This document shows, in pieces, positions 31,170-44,517 of a stretch of 64,000 bases of DNA. This DNA comes from Azadirachta indica (lineage: Eukaryota; Streptophyta; Magnoliopsida; Sapindales; Meliaceae). The notes beneath the pieces are model-generated. The model was given only the letters and a program-made list of their open reading frames with translations, searched no databases and was not told where the DNA came from. A program made the position numbers and the translations under genes. Each line of letters starts with the position of its first letter. Position 1 is the stretch's first letter. The stretch covers positions 17,591,274 to 17,655,273 of the forward strand of contig CM040444.1 of the NCBI GenBank assembly GCA_022749755.1, given 5' to 3'.

Positions 31170-33273
31170 TTGTAGGTGTTGTAGATTGGCTTTGCTGCAA
31201 CAAAAACATTTTTTCATATCCAACAACTCAAGAATCTAAAAGCTCGTCGTCCTTGAACCAATCGCGCGAAAATATTGCGGGGCTTTATTCGCGTGTGCTT
31301 GCCTATACCGGATTTAAAGCAATAGGATGTTGACACGTAAGCAATGCTGCAGTAATCCAATGTAGCTCATGTTACTAAATACTAATAGGGAAAAATCTTA
31401 TCCCAACAAATTTTAGTATTTGAATGAAATTAGAAAATGCCTTTTTTTTTTTTTTGGTAAAAGGAAAAAATTCCTTAATTAGTTTGAAAACTTTAGTTAA
31501 TAAAGAAATCAAAACCTGATAAATTAAAACTTTTAAAAAACTTATTGTTATCAAATTTGTATTTTATTTGAATCACAATTTATCTTTTTTTATTTCACTA
31601 TAAATTAAATTTTAAGCAAGCTATTTTATTATAAATAATATTGCAACCATAGCAATTATATTATGACAAAATCTACTCTATTACTATTAACATTTATTAG
31701 AATGGGAATGCTAGTTAATTTAATCGATTAAATTTTTTAAAATAACTTAAAATATTTGAGGTTTAAAATTCGTTAACAAAAAATTAAAAATATTAAATTT
31801 ATATATGTAGGCTTATGGTGTGTGGAAGTGTTCACACCGTAACATTTTCAACATCATTATTTCTGCTCCGGCAAGATCTTTGTTATTAACCCTCACATTC
31901 ACGTGTAACGCACGTGCTTACGCAACTTCCTTTTTTTTTTTTTTCCTCTAAGGAGAATTCAACAATTCCACTCTTCAGTGAAGCGCGTGGGTTGTTTGAT
32001 CGAATCAAGAAAATTAGCAGCATGCAGGGCCACGAAGCGCGTTCCGAAGGAGTCGTCATTATCCAATACACCGCCGTTTTAAAGTCGGTAATAACGCTCA
32101 AAGTGTAATTTAAGCGCGCGACTTTTGTCTTGTAGCGTCGTTAGATTTCTGAATCTTGCGGTGTTTTGCTTGTGAATTGTGTAACGGATCGTCCTAATGT
32201 TAAAATTGTAATTATCTAACTATTTAAGGGCATCTTAAGAATTAGCTAAACTAAAATAACAATTTATTAATTGATAATATTGCAGGCTTTTTTTTCTTAA
32301 ATTCTTTTTTTTCATCATAGACAATGTCAAAGTTGTTCTCATTATCGTTAATAATTTTTTCAACATATTCTTTAATTCAAATATTACTAGGAAGTCAATA
32401 AAATCAACAAATTTTTTTAATAATATGAAAGTTTATGATGAAATGTTTTATTTTGAATACAAAAACTAGAAAGGAGGCCTATCAAAAAAATTTATTTTCA
32501 ATCGTGGGTGATGATTGACTCAATTAATAAAATTTTATTATGATATATTTAAGTAATATTTAGAAAAGTTCTATTGTTGATAAGAATATTTTTTAAAAAA
32601 AAGATGGAGATATATTTGAAAAGTTTTGGATATTCAGTTTTGTAATAAGCTGAAGACATGTTGATCCATCAATTCGAATTAACACAACTTAACAACTAAT
32701 GTCCTTTTTTAAGTAGTTATTTGTTAATTAAGAAAATTAATCAAACAAGTCCACCTAATTGGTTTCCTACCTTAGTTAACTACTTCATAAAAATTGAAAT
32801 GCTTGAGTTGCGAGGCATATGATGTAGATCCAACGGTCATAATGTGGTCAGAGATTATTTAATTATAACTTGAGTTGAGATAATTTAATGGACTATTCCT
32901 TAATTAGCTATGGAATTGGTGCTAATTAGGTGACAATTACGATGGTTATTTGAATATGTAATAAAATTAATAATCATCTACCTAACCTTTTATTAAAATA
33001 TTAGGTGAACAAAAGACCAAATTTGTTAAAATGTTAAAAAAAAAAACTGCAAAACTATGCATTGTTTTAAATACAAACCCACAAGTATTGTATAACAATA
33101 TTAATTTTATACAATATACTTAATATAAGATAATATAATTAGTTTATCTAAGTGTATTGTAATATGACTAGCTTACTAATTAAAAAAAATATGTATTTAT
33201 AGTGTGATGGCGTTTAATTTCAATTGATAAAGAAAAAAATTTTATAATAGAAAAAATTCTTGGATATTTCGCA

Positions 33274-33532
33274 GGGAGAATGCCTAATTATCTCTTATTT
33301 TTTCAATTAATGTTCCATTACTCCTTTATATTTTGTTTAATATTTTATCATTTCTTTGATTCTTTTTTTTTTAATTTTACTCTTAAATTTAATTAATTTA
33401 TAAATGATACAATCGAAAATATTAAAAATATTAAAAAATAAAATTAAAACTCAAAAAATAATGAAATATTAAAAAAAATATAAGAGATAACGAGACGTTA
33501 ACTAAAAAAGTAGGGATAATTGAAATTCTCCC
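33274..33532. mobile_element. MITE, family M copy 1
   Basis: A foldback element of about 259 bases. It begins GGGAGAATGCC and its right end read backwards is GGGAGAATTTC. The arms stay similar for about 80 bases (AATTATCTCTTATTTTTTC against AATTATCCCTACTTTTTTA, then TTTAATATTT). There is no coding capacity. Two more diverged copies occur in this window. No clear target duplication is seen. Confidence 0.65.
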
Positions 33533-35440
33533 GTATGTTACGTATGCAATGTTTAGCAAGATGAGAGACACGTTAGTCTAGCAGTCCTATCATATGTCGG
33601 TGTTTTTTAGGGAAATTAAATGCAATATGTTGTCTATTAATTTGAAGGTCAATTCTGCACATCACGTAATAAATATATGCAATCTTGTAAATTTCTTTTC
33701 TTTAACACCAAAAAGGTTATCTAGTTGAGAAAGCAACTAAGTTAACCTCAACCTAGCCAGCCAACCCAAACCTACTATATGTTTTTACCTAATTTGATCT
33801 CATTAGTTTAATTACTCCCTTATTAAATAACTAATGACTTAACCTATAAAATGTATTATATATTTAAAAAACTTAAGTTGTTGTTCAAATACTATCAAAC
33901 AAGTAAAAAGATCATAATAATAAATATATGGTCACTTAATGTGATTTAACCACAATCATAATTATATGATGTAATTATAATTTAATTTTAATGCGTGATA
34001 TTGCAATTTGCAATGAGGCAAGCACGTCCACGTTGAAACCATGCAGTATGGATTGCATTTGACAATAAATTAAGGCCAATTTTATGTGACTTTTATAATT
34101 AAATTTGCATTTAACAAAACTATTATAGATTTCAATTAATCGAAATAAATAATAATATATTACCAACCACCTCCAATTTTTTAATTAAGCTGTCAATTTA
34201 TCTAATAAATAATTGTTTATAATCAACAACCTTCATTAATATTAGTATTCCCACTAGGCCACTAATTTTATGCCTACATCCCAAAAAAATTAATTAAATA
34301 AAGTTTCTTATTCATTAGTCAGTTAATTAATAAGTAAAATAAAATTCAGAGAATTGGTCAGTTTGAAAGACGTTTTCTTCCTCTTATCACATGATAACAA
34401 CATCAATTTATTTATTAATTTATTAAGTTCCTGAAAGTTCTTACTTCTGCTTTTAAGAGAAAAGAAAAAAAAAAAAAAAGAGCATGTTGGCACAACATTC
34501 CCGTCGTAGGAATTTTTTTTTTTAAAAGGGTTAAATTTATATAACTTTTCAAATAAAATTTTTTGAAATACGTATTTTATTTATAAAATTTTTATGAATA
34601 AAGTTTTTAATGAAAGTTTATTAATCGTTTAGTTATCATAAATAATTTTTGATAAAATTTAAATAATTATTTTAATAGATAAATTTTTAATGTTTTAATT
34701 TAAAAAAAAAATAATGTAAAATTTTTAAAATAAAGTAATGATATTTTAAATAATTTTATCTTTTAAAAAAGTTAAAAAAACTCTATTACTAAAAGTTTAA
34801 ATTTTTATATTTTTTTCGATAAAAATAAAGTAATTTTTTTTGAATTCTCAAAATTTCTTTTCTAGTATTAACCAAATAATATCAAAAAAAATTTAAAATA
34901 AATTTTTATCATTTAGAAAATTTTTTTACTGATAAAAATGTTAAACCAAATGACACGTACACTATTAGGAGAAAGTTCCTTTTTTCCTCAGCTCAATCTC
35001 CTTAGGCCCCTTCTTTTTGGGGTGTATGGGGTCACGAAAAGCGATTCTCCAGGGAGTGCTTTTGGATATCAAACCCAAGATTCTTAAAGTAGATCAACCA
35101 TCTTGCCTCCTAAGAATGCTTAGGGTTAGAGAAGTTGGAGGTTTATCTAGGAACCATGTTTTGTAACAAATTAATTAGGATCACGAATATAATTTTGTTT
35201 TATTACGAAGATGAACCTAACCCAAAAATATTAGTCATACATCATATTATTGCTAACATATTAGTCATAGTTTTATTAAGAATAAATATTACTCGCATAT
35301 TTTGATCTAAATTAAACAAATTTTATTTCCCGTTAAGGACAAAGAGATATATTCATATGTTAGGAGAAATCGAGATACCTATATCTCAAACATTGGGGGT
35401 AACATACATGAGAAACTGCCTGTAATTATATAAATTTAAA

Positions 35441-35471
<31 letters not shown>

Positions 35472-36591
35472 CACCCATGAACTATTTTTGATACGAATAA
35501 ATGACTAACGTAAATTTATTTAATAAAAATAAATAGGGTCTCATTTAATTAATGATTATAAAATTAACAAAAAAATATTTTTTTTCGATCAATTGGTTAA
35601 TTACTTAAAATTTATAAAATTAAAGAAGATGAACTAATAACCCACCCAGTACGCTCTAAAATTTTAGTTCAACTCCTTCGGTATTAGGTAAAGGACACCT
35701 CTTTTTAACATTTATTACATCTCTTTCTCCATAAATATTTTAGTTTGAATTAAAATTGTTTTATTAATTCAGAAAACTCCATTTTCATTTTCTCAAACAA
35801 AAATTCAAGACTATTATTATTTCTATATAATTATTAAGAATATGATTCCATCTTTTATTGGTTGTCTGACTAATTTTGCCATTTACACGTCCATACCGAA
35901 TAGATTCCTAAAAAAAAAAAAAATTAATTACGACAATGAAAGGCATTAATTAAAACCTCAATGCTATAAATTCTATTTTTGTTGGCCAACCGCAGCCAAA
36001 AATCAATATTCACCAATCAAATGTTTGCCCTTCTCTTGCTATTCTCATTTTTGGTCTCACTGGGATTGGGCCCTATCCATAATATTATCCAATCTACATA
36101 AATGCAGTTTACCCTTGCTAAAACAAAATATCATATCTTAATTAATTAGATAAATATAAATATATTATAAATATGCCTGTACTCACTTTTTCTTTTCGAG
36201 TGGTTTTAGGGTAACTTTCTCCTTAATAATAATCGTTGTAATTGTTCAATAATTTTTACAAATGGTATCAAATAAGTACACTTTCAATAAACTTTTGATC
36301 AATTATTAATAAAATGTAACCATAATATTTCATAAAAACATAATTTACACCAACTAATATTTTAAAAATATTGATGTTTGCCGGATATAAGAACAATAAA
36401 CATTCTATTATAAAGATTATAAATACTTATTAAATTTTAATATATATAAATATGTTTACATTATCTAAAATTTTAATCTCGTGTTTTAATTTCCAAAATT
36501 TTTATTCTAATCATAAACAATCGAACACTAAAATTTTCTTCCCCTATATAATCAAAGAAGATAAGAAATTTTTTAAAAAAGATTAAATAAA

Positions 36592-36635
36592 TAAAAAATA
36601 AAAAATAAAAATAAAAATAAAAATAAAAATAAAAA
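36592..36635. repeat. (AAAAAT)n microsatellite upstream of GPAT9
   Basis: About six to seven copies, about 190 bases before the GPAT9 start codon. The Tyr/Phe-rich open frame on the other strand is its by-product. Confidence 0.8.
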
Positions 36636-36820
36636 TGAGCTTTTTCTACAAGCTTCATTGAGTTGTGTAGTTTATTTTCTAATAAATCACCTGACCACGT
36701 AAATACTAATAAAAAGAAAATAACAATAAAAAATGGAACACATCAATTTACCTTTCCTTCACCACCAAAGCTTTCTCCGAAACGACGGAATCAATCAAAC
36801 GAAACGCGGAAGCCCAGAGA

Positions 36821-39800
36821 ATGAGCAGTCCCGGTGAGCTGAAATCGTCGAGCTCCGAATTGGATTTGGATCGACCTAATATTGAAGACTATCTCCCTTC
36901 CGGATCCTCCATTCAGGAGCCCCACGGCAAGCTCCGATTGTTTGTATTCTATACGTATTCTTCTGATTCGTAGCCTTTTTTTTTTATTTTAATTCTTTCT
37001 TACTGAGTTGTTTGCTTGATTCGAATACGTAGGCGTGATTTGCTCGATATTTCGCCGACGTTAACTGAAGCTGCTGGTGCCATTGTGGATGTGAGTTTTT
37101 CTCTTTTCTTATAACTTTTGAATTAAGAGTTTCTGTTTGTTTCTCGAGACAATAGAAATTTCATCTTTTAGGATAATTTAAGGTGCTTTCAGTGAAAAAG
37201 CATGAGCAGAACAATACACTACCAAATAAATATACAAAATTCTTTTAGTGTTGTTAAGTTGTAAGCTTGAAATTTAATACTGTGATGGATTTGTAATGAC
37301 TGAACAGGATTCGTTTACCCGGTGTTTCAAGTCCAATCCACCAGAACCTTGGAACTGGAATATATATTTGTTTCCTCTGTGGTGTTGCGGTGTGGTCATT
37401 CGTTACTTCGTTCTTTTCCCTATGAGGTTAGCTGTAAATTTATGCTTTTTGTGTTAGTGAGCCTCCTTATGCTTTTCTAGCTGGCTGATGGGAGTCGATT
37501 GAATTTGCAGGGTTATAGTACTGACGATAGGATGGATAATATTCCTCTCATCATTCATTCCGGTTCATTTTCTGCTGAAAGGACATGATAAATTGAGGAC
37601 AAAGCTAGAGGTATGATTTTTTTACTTGTTTTTAATTGTTATGTACAGCTTACGGTGTAGTTTACCTTGCAAATGTTTCCTGTGCTTCCTTTCTCCAATC
37701 TATGCTACTAAATGAACTGGCTTTTATAAACAGTGTAGTTCTTCATTATATACTCTGAAAGTGAACTTGACTGTCTGTGGGTTGTTTCACTTGATCTTGT
37801 AATGGCTAACATGAGTCCTCATTTTTGTTTACTTTTTCAATCTTTATCACTATGGGTACACTTTTGGAAAGAAAAGCTTGTATTAGAAGATGAAATCTAG
37901 TCATGTAAAGAAATTCTTGGCTTTGGAAAGCCATTTACTTTGGAAAAACATGTATTTTGGTCAGATGTATGAGGGAATCCTAAAAATTTGCTTATGGTAA
38001 TGGACACATGATAAGTGGGTGTAGGAGAATGTGTTTGTGTGATATTTAGGAGCAGCCATCATTATGTGTGTTGTAGCGAACGGAAATATTCACTATCAAC
38101 CACTTATACTGAGACTCTGTCTTATAAAAAGTCCCACTGAATTCCTCTCCATCTAAGTGGATGTAAGGAAGAATATTTGTAGACACCCTGAGCACATGCT
38201 CTGGTGATTCTGTGGAAGTGGACTGTGAATTCCTCTCCATCTTATTCAGACTGGACTGATATAAAATATGTGGAAATGATAGAAGCATAGGCTAATGTTT
38301 TTTGGAATATACTATACATTGCTCGAGGATGGTTACATATTAATAATCATCTTCTTGATTTTTGCCTTTGCTACTTGATAACTTAATCCATTCCCATTGC
38401 TGATTGTCTATCTAGAGGTGTTTGGTGGAGTTAATTTGCAGCTTCTTTGTTGCTTCATGGACTGGAGTTGTGAAGTACCATGGGCCCAGGCCCAGCATCC
38501 GGCCTAAGCAGGTTAATCTGGCTATAACTTTGACTCTAAGTAACCTGGTATGAAACATAATGATGTCCATGAGGTTGGATTTTCATCTGACGTTCCCTTT
38601 GTTGGTTGAATAGGTTTTTGTGGCCAATCATACGTCCATGATCGACTTTATCATCTTAGAGCAGATGACTGCATTTGCTGTTATTATGCAGAAGCATCCT
38701 GGATGGGTTGGTAAGGCATTAAGCTCATTGCATTTATGGAAGTTAGAACTATAATGTACTTAACGAAATGAAAGCAATTAATCTTTGTTTAAATTTGATG
38801 TAGGACTATTGCAAAGCACTATATTAGAGAGTGTAGGATGTATTTGGTTCAATCGTACAGAGGCAAAGGATCGTGAAATAGTGGCAAAAAAGTAAGTGCA
38901 ATAATGGGATAGCTCAATAGAAGAATACTACGATGACATTGAGCATATCATGGTAACTTGAGCTTGTATGGTTCAGGTTAAGGGATCATGTGCAGGGGGC
39001 TGACAATAATCCTCTTCTCATATTTCCTGAAGGGACTTGCGTAAATAATCACTACACGGTTATGTTCAAGAAGGTATCAGGAATTTATTGTTTTGGGCAC
39101 CATTTTGAGTTTATCATTCCTGTTGTGTGTTCTTGATACTTACTATAATTTCTCTTGATGAAACTTAGGGTGCTTTTGAACTTGGCTGCACTGTTTGCCC
39201 AGTGGCGATCAAGTACAATAAAATTTTTGTCGATGCTTTTTGGAACAGTCGGAAGTAAGTAGTTAATTTATTTATTTAATATACATTTTTATTTTTCCCA
39301 AATAATACCTGTTGCTTTGTTAATGAATGGAAATGCCCAAAATCAACCATATGTCTTGGTGTACTTTTGATGTTTCCGGCTTGGAAATTCTCAGATTGAT
39401 TGTCTTATTTGCAGGCAATCCTTCACAATGCATCTGCTACAACTTATGACATCTTGGGCTGTTGTTTGTGATGTGTGGTACTTAGAACCCCAAACTCTCA
39501 GGCCTGGAGAGACACCCATTGAGTTTGCAGAGAGGTAAATAATCTTCTTCTTGAGTTGCAATCTGTAAGTAATGGTAAAGAGCATCTACATCTCTTTACA
39601 AAGATGAAAATATGTGTCTTATACGAACTGCAAAACGAAAGCAAAATTCTTGAGTTGCATTTGTTTGATTCTATTTTAATCTTTTTTGCAGGGTCAGGGA
39701 CATAATATCTGTCCGAGCAGGTCTTAAAAAGGTTCCTTGGGATGGATATCTGAAGTATTCTCGTCCCAGCCCAAAACATAGAGAGGGGAAGTAAGTCAAA

Positions 39801-40124
39801 CACCGTTAATTTCCTTCATACCGCCCCAATCTGAAAATTACCTAAAATCACTTGGAACTTGTTTTTCTTCCTTGTCAACTCTATGTGACCATTTTATGGC
39901 TCTCACTTGTAGTAGCCCATAGTGATGGTTGAAATTGCTAGTAATATTCCATCTTAACCATGAAATAAATTGTTTCAAGACCAAACCCCATTTTTAAAGT
40001 TTTTTCTTGGTAAACTGGTTTCTGTTGCTGAGGTAACTAGACTCTTGATGTTCAATTTTCATTTTCCACTTGCAGGCAACAAAACTTTGCTGAATCAGTG
40101 CTTCGGCGCCTGGAGGAGAAGTGA
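36821..40124 (+). CDS. GPAT9: Glycerol-3-phosphate acyltransferase 9
   Basis: Twelve exons: 36821–36939, 37033–37090, 37308–37426, 37511–37610, 38416–38511, 38614–38710, 38804–38891, 38977–39073, 39169–39254, 39415–39534, 39692–39790 and 40076–40124. Phases match throughout and give 375 residues, one less than I recall for Arabidopsis. Hydrophobic segments lie at about 75–125 (WCCGVVIRYFVLFPM, VIVLTIGWIIFLSSFIPVHF). The acyltransferase block I motif is NHTSMID with His170 and Asp175; block III is IFPEGT at 241–246. The C-terminus is basic (LRRLEEK). GPAT9 acylates the sn-1 position of glycerol-3-phosphate in the endoplasmic reticulum, the first step of membrane-lipid and triacylglycerol synthesis. 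The first exon begins with a Ser/Glu-rich cytosolic tail. Nothing is broken. Confidence 0.95.
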
Positions 40125-41737
40125 TATGTAATTTATCATTCTTCTTGTTTGTTGTATTTAACCAAAATACAGAAACATGGTTGTGCGCTTGATTTTCCTT
40201 TAGTTAAATGCAATCTTTGTTCTCAGGAAAACTAGGTCTCAACGGGACCTACTTCAATTTTGTTATTCAAGTCAACGTTAATTTCCGCTTAGAACATGGT
40301 AGAATTCTGCCTAACTTGTTACCCTTGGCGATGTTATTTATGACTTGACTTGTAAGGATGAAGTCAAATTCATGCTTGCCTTAGCATCAGCATGCCAATT
40401 GAAATCCTGGTCATAGCGGATACCTGGGTTTTCGTAATTTGTTGTTGGAACCGAAATTATAACAGGGGGATTGAAATGCCTTTTGGAGATTTTGAGCAGA
40501 GGATATGATTATTTGATAGCAAAACTGAGGTGATATAGGGTTAGTTTAAAGTTTAAAGCTGTGGTTTTTCTGATGTGGTTTCCAAGTCACAATGCGATGG
40601 CTGGTTAGGCCCGTTGACACCTTTCTTTTTCAGTTTACTGGGTCCATAGTAAGACTTGTCAAAGTTGAATTATTAATGTGATTTTAATTTTTTGTGGATA
40701 AACCATAGAAAGGGGCATCTTCTCCAGCGGTGAAACCATTGACTGACTAAACTGAAGACGACTGAGCTGCTTGTAAAGGCAAAACTTTTCCTAACGGAAA
40801 AGTAAATGGAGAACAGCCTTTCGTTCGTTGCGTTCACATGTCACATGATTTGATTTCGCAGCCTCAAATTATTTAATCAAGAATTCTCAATAAGCAATAT
40901 GAGATGTAATACCACTCTGATAAATGGAATATTGATCATCTTTGGCGCATTAGTGCATAAAAAAATGATGTTCTGATTGACAATTGTTCCCATGTGGGTT
41001 TCAGTACTATTACATTAAAGCCTTTTAATCTCTCAGTCTACAATATTTTCATTTACCTTTTTTTTTTTCTGTTAATTATAATTTTTATCATTTGCTTGTC
41101 ATTTGTAGGCTGATGTTCACAAAATATGAATTCAAGTCTTCAAAGTTTGGCTGAAATTGTAAGAAGATTTTTTCTCTTTTTAATTTATTATTACGCAATC
41201 ATATTTTAACCTTTCAGAGAATGCTCCTTCCAACAAATGGATGAGTCTCGACTGTCTGATTAACATCGAATATGTGAAGGCAATACAGGAAATAATTCCA
41301 AAGTGGGGTAATGACAATACGAATCCTGCATTCTTCATATTTCATAAATAAAAGAATAGTGTTTTTATTTATAATTAAATAAGTTCCTAATAAATTAATA
41401 ATCCGCCATGAAATAATCAAATAACCCCTATAACATAATTATAAATTTTGGCTATAAGCTAAGGTGCGTACAATTGATCATACTGAACTTTTATGTTACG
41501 GGGCTCAACTTTGGTTTTGTTCCAATATTTAACGTTTTTAGGAATTTTAACTTATTGTTAAAATAAAAAAAATTAAAAATTATAAGAAAAAAATTTAAAA
41601 AATACAACCAAAAAATTTTGAAAAAAAATATATAATATATACTCTAACATAACCCAATACGTAATTTAACCTTTAAAGAATTTTTTTCCAATTATTTCAA
41701 CAACATTAATTAAAAATACATATTTGATATAAATAAT

Positions 41738-41957
41738 AGAGAGTTAATATCTTATTATTTTTTATTTTTTTAATATTTTATTACTTTTTAAATTTTTAAT
41801 TTTTTATTTTTTAATTTAATTAATTTATAAAATAATAAATTAAAATTATTTAAAATATGAAAGAGTAAAATCAGAATTTAAGAGAGTAATGAAATATTAA
41901 AAAAATATAAGGCGGTGACAAAACTTTAACTTAAAAAGGAAAAAAGGAAAATGACTG
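41738..41957. mobile_element. MITE, family M copy 2 (diverged)
   Basis: It shares with copy 1 the centre TTTAATTAATTTATAAA and the right arm AATGAAATATTAAAAAAA followed by ATATAAG and later TTAACT. The left arm is the inverted counterpart. The outer ends have decayed. It lies about 230 bases before the LysM gene start, so it may sit in that gene's promoter. Confidence 0.55.
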
Positions 41958-42004
41958 TATTTTCTGTAAATAAATAAATAAACTGTATAGTTTATTTATT
42001 AAAA

Positions 42005-42014
42005 ATATATAAAA
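42005..42014 (+). promoter_or_regulatory. Candidate TATA box of the LysM gene
   Basis: TATATAAAAT lies about 175 bases before the chosen start codon at 42189. If it sets initiation about 30 bases downstream, the in-frame ATG at 42027 would lie at or before the transcript start, which agrees with using the downstream ATG. Confidence 0.4.
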
Positions 42015-42188
42015 TCAGGGGCTTAGATGTTATTATTCAAGCAAAAGGAAAAATCCAGACTAGGACCACCGTGTTCAAAGTTCAAAGACTTCTCAACCCA
42101 GTCCCATTTTTCCACATATTCACATATCAATAAATTTCCCTTCATCTTCTTCCTCCGCTTTCACCTTCTTTCTTTCTCCAATAAAATC

Positions 42189-44517
42189 ATGGGCAATTTC
42201 GGCAAGCTGCCGCTTTTTCTCTTCACACTCTCCGCACTCTCCGCACTCTCCGCCATTTCGACCGCACAAGACTTCAAGTGCAAGTCTCCGGCAACATGCC
42301 AAGCTCTTGTCAGTTACGCTCCTGTGAACAGAAGTTCCATTTCTGACATTCAATCTCTCTTCAACGTCAAAAACCTCCGCAACATCCTCGGCGCCAACGA
42401 TTTGCCTCTCGACACCCCTCGCAACTTCACCGTCGAAGCTACGCACGTCGTCAGAGTCCCCATCCCTTGTCTCTGTACCAACAATACAGGTGATTTTTCT
42501 CTTTCTTTCTTCTTCCTCGGGGTGAAAAAATTGTTTAACTCTTTTACATAAATATTTTTTTATCATTTCATTTTTCGGACAGCTCTCAACGGACAAGACG
42601 GCTCTGATTCGTGCTGTCTTGTTCACGTGTCATGGGGTCCCTTGTTTCTGTTTACATGATACGTCATTGTATTTTAATAAAAATTCCATTTTTTTTGGTA
42701 GGTGTGTCGAACAACATGCCAAGGTACATTGTGAAGAAAGATGACACATTAGATTTTATAGCAAGAACAGTATTCGGGGGATTGCTGAAGTACCCTAAAA
42801 TTCAGAAAGCTAATCATATTGTCAATGCAAACTTGATTCAAATTGACCAAAATCTGACGATTCCTTTGCCCTGTAGCTGTGACGATGTTGATAATCAGAA
42901 GGTTGTGCACTATGCACATATCGTGGAAGAGGAGAGTTCGTTTGAGTTGATTGCTAAGCAGTTTGGAACTGATGCACGGATTTTGATGGATCTTAATGGT
43001 ATTAATGATAGTATGCTTATTGCTGGGGAACCCATTGATGTTCCTCTTAAAGGTATCATTTTTCTGTCATTCTTAGTTTCTGGGTTCTTTGTTTTTGTTA
43101 ATGTCAACTGCTTTTAACAAAAGAAAAGCAATGACAACTAAAAATGGTTATATTTGGGAACATAAATGATCATGGCAGCACCGGATAACATTTAGTACAG
43201 CGCCTAGTCCCCCACATAATTGCTTTTCTTCAACTGTGCTTCCGACTGCTTTAATGGTATAGTAGGCCGTTTCTTAGTAGTTACAACCACTAGCTTGTTA
43301 AATTTGATATCGTTTAATAGAATAAGGATCAATAAGTTATAGTGCTATGGTCTACATTTTCAGCTGCTTGCGATAAATGCATCATAACTGTGCCTTCTAT
43401 TGTTGACTCGGTTATTGGTCAATCATCCAATTGGCTTGACTCAGGGAAATGCACAGAAGGATTGTCGATGTTAGCCAGTGGCATGCTCGTTTTCTTGCAT
43501 AATATTGGGGATTGTGATGATGAGAAACCTGCATCTCCATTTCTTGTAATGATTGATTATTTTCTATGCGTCTGGATCGCTCTCTTGAGTTGCCCGACTT
43601 AAATTCCGAGCCTATTGTAGAAGATGACTCTTAAGACCTAAATCATTTTGGTCAGCATAACATGACATAAGTGATCAATACGTTCAATCCTCGGCCTGCA
43701 AATTAAACAGAATGTGGATCTAATATCCCTAGCTTAAGTGATCTAATGACATTTTAATGCTTATATGCAGCTTGCAATTCATCGATAAGAAGTGACTCAT
43801 TAGACAAGTCTTTACTAGTTGTTAATGGCACTTATGCTGTTACTGCTGATAGCTGTGTGAAATGCCGTTGTGATTCTTCAAACAACATGACGTAAGTGTT
43901 TTACACGATAACTACTTACTGAAATTTTCTCTTTCCTATGGATGATTTCTCAAAGATATCTTCTTGTCTTGTGTAAACTTTTTATGCATGGTCAGATTAC
44001 AATGTGAGCCATCTCAAATTCCACGACCGCAGAAATCCAAGTGGGATACATGCCCAGCTATGCAGTGTGAGTCAGAGTCTTTATCACTTAGCAAAACCAC
44101 TTCTGATGGTTGCAGTCAGTGCGCCTATGCTGGTTATAACAAGACCAGCATCCTCACGATCCTCAACACTCTGTCGACCTGTTCAAGTAAGTCATCCATT
44201 GTTTTGGCTATATTCGTTCTATTATGCAAGTTCAGTACGAACAACAGCATTTAAACCCCAAATGCCCTCCAAATTTAAGTTCAGCATAAAATCCACGGAA
44301 AGGTTCTTCCTATATCTATAATATTATTCCATCTCTAGTTTTCCTTTAACCTTGTGTAATGTAAATTTCTTGATTACTGAAAGTTCTTATCAGTGACAGA
44401 AAACTCATTTCTTTTTTCCAATTTTGTTGAACAGCTCCCTCTAATAACGCGTTCAAGATGGGTTCAAATTGGAGCTTCCTTTTAATCTTCATTTTCATCT
44501 CATTCCTTAACATGTAG
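42189..44517 (+). CDS. LYM2: LysM-domain GPI-anchored protein, LYM2/CEBiP-like
   Basis: Coding exons: 42189–42489, 42702–43052, about 43772–43891, 43996–44186 and 44435–44517, giving about 350 residues. The start at 42189 is chosen because a signal peptide follows (MGNFGKLPLFLFTLSALSA); an in-frame ATG at 42027 would bury it. After cleavage come FKCKSPATCQALVSY and CLC. LysM 1 is about RYIVKKDDTLDFIARTVFGG, then the CSC motif in LPCSCDDV; LysM 2 is VVHYAHIVEEESSFELIAKQ. A Cys-rich part follows (CVKCRCDSS, CSQCAYAGY), then a hydrophobic tail WSFLLIFIFISFLNM after a small-residue stretch, the usual GPI-attachment signal. LYM2 and rice CEBiP bind chitin at the plasma membrane or plasmodesmata. 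LYM1/LYM3 are alternatives, but the remembered exon-1 motifs (FNVKNLRNILGANDLPL) fit LYM2 better. My reading of exon 3 carries a one-base uncertainty. Confidence 0.9.
43364..43602 (+). other. Possible alternative exon inside the LysM gene (intron 2)
   Basis: A good acceptor (CTACATTTTCAG ending at 43363) opens a frame in the same phase as the normal third exon and stays open for about 80 codons to TAA at 43600–43602. The encoded stretch starts AACDKCIITVPSIV, has four cysteines, and ends in a hydrophobic YFLCVWIALL tail. A GTAATG donor at 43546 would make it a 182-nt cassette whose inclusion shifts exon 3 out of frame. Whether it is transcribed is not known, and I recognise no domain in it. 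Confidence 0.35.

Larger units (their letters stand above)
31011..36820. other. Spacer between the divergent O-fucosyltransferase and GPAT9 genes
   Basis: It contains both promoters, the hairpin at 31130, MITE copy 1 at 33274, an (AAT)n run at 35441–35469 and an (AAAAAT)n run at 36592–36635. A GC-richer island at about 31860–32180 has no convincing coding frame. The rest is AT-rich with nothing I recognise. Confidence 0.55.
40125..42188. other. Spacer between GPAT9 and the LysM gene
   Basis: GPAT9 3' untranslated sequence fills the first part, then AT-rich spacer with MITE copy 2 (41738–41957) and the LysM promoter. No further gene is seen. Confidence 0.5.

Noticed and set aside
42027..42188. 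In-frame upstream extension of the LysM protein
   Set aside because: The signal peptide starts at the ATG at 42189, and a TATA box at 42005 places transcription start near or after 42027.
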